Assembly (NCBI GenBank): GCA_963854565.1
Contig: CAWKZT010000026.1
Coordinates: 1-18,693, forward strand
Length of the DNA: 18,693 nt
Source of the DNA: CAWKZT01 sp963854565
GTDB taxonomy: Bacteria; Actinomycetota; Acidimicrobiia; Acidimicrobiales; JAHEJN01
Direction of reading: 5' to 3'
The position numbers and the translations under genes were made by a program. Below are positions 15,595 through 18,693 of the stretch, piece by piece. The notes beneath the pieces were generated by a model. The model was given only the letters and a program-made list of their open reading frames with translations, did no database searches and was not told the DNA's origin. Every line of letters begins with the position of its first letter. Position 1 is the first letter of the stretch.

Positions 15595-15627
15595 TGCGTC
15601 GACCTTTTCACGTGCACGCGCCCATTG

Positions 15628-16773
15628 TTACAGATTTACGCCCAGCAATGCAGCCGCTTTGTGAACCGACTGGCCGAGCGCTGCTGCCTGATCGATAGCG
15701 GCGACAGCTACCGGCGTTTGCAGGTCGTTGTCCAGTGCTGCACGTACTTCGTGCAAGGCTCCGCCGCCATCGCCATCGGTCGCAGCCAACCAGGCTGCCA
15801 GGCGTTTATCGGCGCGAGGCATAATGGTTTCGTCCCATTCCCACGCCGTGCGGTAGTGATTCTCGATGACCGCCAGGCGAATAGCGCGCGTGTCGTGGGT
15901 CTTGCGCAATTCACTGACAAACACCAGGTTGCCCAACGACTTGGACATCTTCTCTCCGGCCATGTGCACCATGGCCTGATGCATCCAATGGCGGACGAAT
16001 GGCTCGCCGGTGGCTGCCTCAGACTGCGCCGCCTCGCATTCGTGATGGGGGAAGATGAGATCGGCGCCTCCGCCATGCAAATCAATAGTCGTGTCGAGGT
16101 CGCGCATCGCCAACGCCGAGCATTCGATGTGCCATCCGGGTCGACCCGGGCCCCACACCGAATCCCAGGCAGGTTCATCCGACTTTGAGGGTTGCCACAG
16201 AACGAAGTCCAACGGATCGCGTTTGTTGGGATCCTCGGGGTGTCCGCCATGAATCACCGCTAAGCGCAGCATCTCGGTGCGGTCGAAACCTGAGATCTTG
16301 CCAAAGTTCTCTACGGAGGAGACATCGAAGTACACCCCACCACCCGCGGTGTAGGCGTGGCCGCTGTCGACGACCATGCCGATGAAGCCGCGAATATCGG
16401 CAATTGCCGATGTGGCACGTGGTTCGCTCCACGAAGGAAGCATCTCGAGCGCTTCCATGTCGCTGTCAAATCGGGCGGTCTCAGCCGCCGCAAGATCGAG
16501 ATAGTGCACACCCAGTTCGCGGGCTTTCTGCAGTATTGAGTCGTCGACGTCGGTGATGTTGCGGACGCATCGTGTCTCGTGTCCGAGATCACGCAGACGC
16601 CGTTGTAAGACGTCGTAGGTGAGGTAGGTGGCCGCATGGCCTAGGTGGGTTGCGTCGTAGGGGGTGATCCCGCACGTATATATCAGAACAATTTCTCCCG
16701 GAGTAAATGGAACTATTTCCCGCTTCGCGGTGTCATAGAGGTGCATTGGTCCGTCGGTAATTTGTTCGATCAC
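15628..16773 (-). CDS. mshC: Cysteine:GlcN-Ins ligase MshC (mycothiol biosynthesis)
   Basis: MshC ligates cysteine to 1D-myo-inositol 2-amino-2-deoxy-glucopyranoside, the penultimate step of mycothiol synthesis. It is a class I synthetase paralogue of CysS. The MshC form is shown by CGITPYDATHLGHAATY at residues 34-50, where CysS normally has CGPTVYD...HIGNARTY. GPGRPGWHIEC at 208-218 and the short C-terminus without the CysS anticodon domain agree (381 residues; MshC is about 410). Zinc ligands are Cys34, Cys218, His243 or His244, and Glu245. KMSKS is at 275-279. The end ALLGVNL also matches MshC. The start is GTG at 16773, with GGGTGG close upstream. It is followed by plsC and is divergent from fabI. 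Confidence 0.88.
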   Translation of the reverse strand: MIEQITDGPMHLYDTAKREIVPFTPGEIVLIYTCGITPYDATHLGHAATYLTYDVLQRRLRDLGHETRCVRNITDVDDSILQKARELGVHYLDLAAAETARFDSDMEALEMLPSWSEPRATSAIADIRGFIGMVVDSGHAYTAGGGVYFDVSSVENFGKISGFDRTEMLRLAVIHGGHPEDPNKRDPLDFVLWQPSKSDEPAWDSVWGPGRPGWHIECSALAMRDLDTTIDLHGGGADLIFPHHECEAAQSEAATGEPFVRHWMHQAMVHMAGEKMSKSLGNLVFVSELRKTHDTRAIRLAVIENHYRTAWEWDETIMPRADKRLAAWLAATDGDGGGALHEVRAALDNDLQTPVAVAAIDQAAALGQSVHKAAALLGVNL

Positions 16774-16779
16774 GTCGCC

Positions 16780-16785
16780 ACCCTA
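16780..16785 (-). promoter_or_regulatory. Possible -10 hexamer TAGGGT for mshC
   Basis: Six bases separate this TAnnnT hexamer from the mshC GTG, which would place +1 on the start codon itself. The same bases could instead act as a Shine-Dalgarno sequence (GGGTGG), so the call is ambiguous. The hexamer is identical to the one before ruvC. Confidence 0.2.
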
Positions 16786-16796
16786 CCGACGTTCGC

Positions 16797-16802
16797 TAAT
16801 GT
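16797..16802 (+). promoter_or_regulatory. Possible -10 hexamer TAATGT for fabI
   Basis: TAATGT lies 29 bases before the fabI start, giving a short leader that includes the strong AGGAAGGA ribosome binding site at 16817-16824. No recognisable -35 box is seen. The divergent mshC start is only 58 bases away, so both promoters must share this gap. Confidence 0.25.
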
Positions 16803-16831
16803 GACCTGAATCCAATAGGAAGGACCCACTT

Positions 16832-17599
16832 GTGGGCATCGTCGAAGGCAAGAAACTGCTCATCACTGGTGTGCTCACCGATTCGTCATTGGCGTTCGGT
16901 GTAGCGAAGCTGGCACAAGAACAAGGCGCCGAGATTGTGCTAACCGGTGCGGGCCGAGGGCTACGCCTCACCCAGCGAACAGCTCGCAAGTTGCCGGTAG
17001 AGCCAACCGTTCTTGAACTTGATGTCACCAACCCCGAGCATGTCGACTCCGTTCGAGAGTATTTGCGTACCGAATATGGTCAAGTAGACGGTGCTCTCCA
17101 CGCCATTGGCTTCATGCCCGAAATGGGCCTTGGCGAAGATTTCATGAGTCCTACGTGGGACGAGATTTCCGTTGGCTTTGAGATTTCGGCCTTCTCTTTG
17201 AAAACCGTCGCTCAAATCGTCGCCCCACTTATGCCCAACGGCGGGTCGGTCGTTGGACTCGATTTCGATGCAACGATCGCTTGGCCTGCGTACAACTGGA
17301 TGGGTGTCGCCAAGGCCGGACTCGAATCAGCCAATCGTTATCTCGCCCGCGCCTTGGGCGAGCAACAGATCCGCGTCAACCTGGTGGCCGCTGGACCAAT
17401 CAAGTCCATCGCCGCAAAATCCATTCCGGGTTTCCAACAATTTGAGGACGCTTGGGCAGCAAGAGCACCTCTGGGTTGGGACGTTACCGATACCGAGGGA
17501 GTTGCCAAAGCGTGTGTTGCCCTGCTTTCAGACTGGTTCCCGCAAACGACTGGTTCGATGGTTTACGTCGACGGCGGCTTCCATGCCATGGGCGCCTGA
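16832..17599 (+). CDS. fabI: Enoyl-[acyl-carrier-protein] reductase (NADH), InhA/FabI type
   Basis: This enzyme reduces the trans-2-enoyl group in the last step of each FAS II elongation cycle. The 255-residue short-chain dehydrogenase starts GKKLLITGVLTDSSLAFG (NADH-binding, Ser-Ser-Leu-Ala-Phe as in InhA). The LHAIGFMP block is at 89-96. Catalytic Tyr154 and Lys161 are in PAYNWMGVAK, with Phe145 in LDFD (InhA Phe149). NLVAAGPI and LGWDVTD follow. It resembles M. tuberculosis InhA closely, but InhA Ser94 is Ala91 here and the substrate-binding loop is about ten residues shorter. The GTG start at 16832 has an excellent AGGAAGGA upstream. It converges on the M23 gene; no ketoreductase gene adjoins it, unlike fabG-inhA in mycobacteria. 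Confidence 0.95.
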   Translation: MGIVEGKKLLITGVLTDSSLAFGVAKLAQEQGAEIVLTGAGRGLRLTQRTARKLPVEPTVLELDVTNPEHVDSVREYLRTEYGQVDGALHAIGFMPEMGLGEDFMSPTWDEISVGFEISAFSLKTVAQIVAPLMPNGGSVVGLDFDATIAWPAYNWMGVAKAGLESANRYLARALGEQQIRVNLVAAGPIKSIAAKSIPGFQQFEDAWAARAPLGWDVTDTEGVAKACVALLSDWFPQTTGSMVYVDGGFHAMGA

Positions 17600-17634
17600 A
17601 AAAACCGCTTCGGATTGACCGCCTCCGACGCGGT
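17599..17634 (-). terminator. Rho-independent terminator of the M23 peptidase gene
   Basis: On the minus strand, immediately after the M23 stop, ACCGC-G-TCGGA pairs with TCCGA-A-GCGGT (two 5-bp stems with one G/A mismatch) around a nine-base loop, followed by six T. The T-tract reaches the last base of the fabI stop codon. On the plus strand the hairpin has no T-tract, so it would serve mainly the minus-strand gene. Confidence 0.75.
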
Positions 17635-17635
17635 A

Positions 17636-18693
17636 CTAGCAGGTAGCGATCAGCGTCGGATACGGATTGATTGGGTCACCGTTGCCGGGGTGAAATTCAA
17701 AATGCAGGTGCGGGACCGGTGCGTTACCCGTCATGCCGACGTACCCAATTACGGTTCCTTGGGCGACCCAGCCGGCCCCGACATTCTCATACCCATCGAG
17801 GTGGGTGTAGTAGTAACGGTCGCCAGTATCGCTCATGAGGTGTGCGCTTAGGCCACCAACACTGTTGCCTCGGTGTTCGACTGTGCCACTCACCACGGCG
17901 ACTACTGGCGTGCCAGTGTTTGCCATCATGTCGGTGCCTTTGTGCCAGCGACCCGAAACTCGTGGTGCCCCCCATGAGTCGATGAAACTCGTTGGACCGG
18001 CAACGGGGCAAACCCAACCGGTAGCTGCAACCGGTGGCGATGTTGGTACAGGTGTTGAAGTTTCTTGCGGCTCAGTAGTCGGTTGGCCAGGGGTCTTTGT
18101 TGGTTGCACTACCGGCACCGGCGTGGGCGGATTGGCAGCTTGTTCAGCGGCGATGCGTGCGGCCTCGGCTTGGCGTTGCACCTCTTGCTCGGCGGCAATT
18201 CGCGCCGCCTCTTCGGCTGCTTTACGAGCTTCTTCTTCGAGACGTAACCGTTCGGCTTCTTCGGCGCGGTCGAGTTCTGTTTGCAGCGTGGCCGTCAACT
18301 CGGTGAGGAGTTCGAGGTTGTCGTTGGCTTCAATTTGGCTGGCATCCAACTCGGCAACGAGCGACTCTTGCTCGCCGCGAAGCTGCGATTGGCGTTGTTC
18401 AAGATCGGTCAATATGTCGCGCGCTGCTCGGTAAATATCGACGGAGTCGGCGTACACGTTGGCGGCAATCCGTGTGAGTGCTCGGCCACGGGCGTGGCGG
18501 TTGATGTTATCGAGGTCGACGGACTGCGGGCCCTTCATCGTGTCGACGTACTGCGAGACAACCAAGTCTCGAACCGAGCTCGTGGCGTCGGCAACAACCG
18601 CTGAGGCCGACGCGATCTCGGTTTCGATCTCGGCTATTTCGACGTTGATGAACTCCAGTTGATCGATAGCGGCAAAGTACCGTTCGGCGGCCA
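17636..18693 (-). CDS. Secreted coiled-coil M23 peptidase (5' end cut by window end)
   Basis: The C-terminal 351 residues are visible; the frame stays open to the window edge, so start and signal peptide lie outside. The order is a coiled coil rich in Glu, Ala and Leu (about 10-185 of the visible part), a Pro/Thr linker (about 187-222), and an M23 endopeptidase domain. The zinc/catalytic motifs are HKGTD (His250, Asp254), YYYTHLD (His297) and HLHFE (His328, His330), all intact. This is the architecture of NlpD/EnvC or CwlO/PcsB-like hydrolases, which cut peptidoglycan cross-links or activate other hydrolases, often with FtsEX. An FtsEX link is only suggested by architecture. Two cysteines flank the domain, one in WVCPVAGP and one as the last residue. 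Confidence 0.93.
   Translation of the reverse strand, partial: AAERYFAAIDQLEFINVEIAEIETEIASASAVVADATSSVRDLVVSQYVDTMKGPQSVDLDNINRHARGRALTRIAANVYADSVDIYRAARDILTDLEQRQSQLRGEQESLVAELDASQIEANDNLELLTELTATLQTELDRAEEAERLRLEEEARKAAEEAARIAAEQEVQRQAEAARIAAEQAANPPTPVPVVQPTKTPGQPTTEPQETSTPVPTSPPVAATGWVCPVAGPTSFIDSWGAPRVSGRWHKGTDMMANTGTPVVAVVSGTVEHRGNSVGGLSAHLMSDTGDRYYYTHLDGYENVGAGWVAQGTVIGYVGMTGNAPVPHLHFEFHPGNGDPINPYPTLIATC
18140..18208 (-). repeat. Tandem coiled-coil repeat AARIAAEQ in the M23 protein
   Basis: The octapeptide AARIAAEQ occurs twice, 15 residues apart, within the coiled coil just before the Pro/Thr linker. It probably reflects local duplication in a helical stalk and may vary in copy number between strains. 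Confidence 0.6.

Noticed and set aside
15457..16188. Plus-strand open frame of 243 codons opposite mshC and the start of plsC
   Set aside because: It is antisense to well-supported MshC and PlsC frames with intact motifs, and its translation has no recognisable domain and biased, shadow-like composition.
15628..16773. Calling this gene cysteinyl-tRNA synthetase (cysS)
   Set aside because: CGITPYDATHLGHA and the missing anticodon-binding domain fit MshC better than CysS.
1..18693. Defence island, mobile element, CRISPR array or biosynthetic cluster
   Set aside because: Every sizeable stretch is filled by core metabolic, envelope, recombination or translation genes; no integrase, transposase, toxin, nuclease-array or repeat-spacer signal was found.

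Overview
The window looks like ordinary core chromosome of an actinomycete, most likely class Acidimicrobiia or a similar early-branching, moderately GC-rich lineage (about mid-50s % GC by eye). The class is an inference. The phylum rests on three things: a MshC-type mycothiol ligase, an InhA-type enoyl reductase, and a gene order thrS - HIT - pgsA - patA-like - pimA-like - pdxS - pdxT - yebC - ruvC - ruvA - ruvB that matches, from memory, the order and co-orientation in Mycobacterium tuberculosis (Rv2614c to Rv2592c), minus the genes interspersed there.

Layout. From 13579 down to 1, sixteen genes lie head to tail on the minus strand with gaps of at most about 67 bases and several overlaps. 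In transcription order they are thrS, a HIT protein, a two-TM protein of unknown function, pgsA, a PatA-like acyltransferase, a PimA-like mannosyltransferase, lemA, an M48-like membrane protein with a destroyed active site, a DUF3048 lipoprotein, pdxS, pdxT, yebC, ruvC, ruvA, ruvB and queA (cut by the window start). A short divergent region (13580-13692) holds a good candidate promoter for thrS and a hairpin. It separates this run from glf (UDP-galactopyranose mutase, plus strand), which converges on the minus-strand pair mshC-plsC. fabI (plus strand) diverges from mshC and converges on a coiled-coil M23 peptidase (minus strand, cut by the window end). A clear intrinsic terminator for the M23 gene lies against the fabI stop codon.

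How the genes fit together. pgsA, patA-like and pimA-like encode successive steps of phosphatidylinositol and PI-mannoside synthesis at the inner membrane. plsC, fabI and glf add phospholipid, fatty-acid and galactofuranose functions. lemA, the M48-like gene, the DUF3048 lipoprotein and the M23 hydrolase are envelope genes. pdxST make pyridoxal phosphate, ruvCAB resolve Holliday junctions, queA makes the queuosine precursor, and mshC makes the mycothiol intermediate Cys-GlcN-Ins.

I saw no rRNA, tRNA, CRISPR array, insertion sequence, phage gene or attachment site. No stretch longer than about 120 bases lacks a gene. I found no convincing new multi-gene system. The items most worth a second look are the inactivated M48 homologue translationally coupled to lemA, the natural Ala at the InhA Ser94 position combined with a short substrate loop in FabI, and a degenerate LexA-box-like palindrome on the ruvC start.
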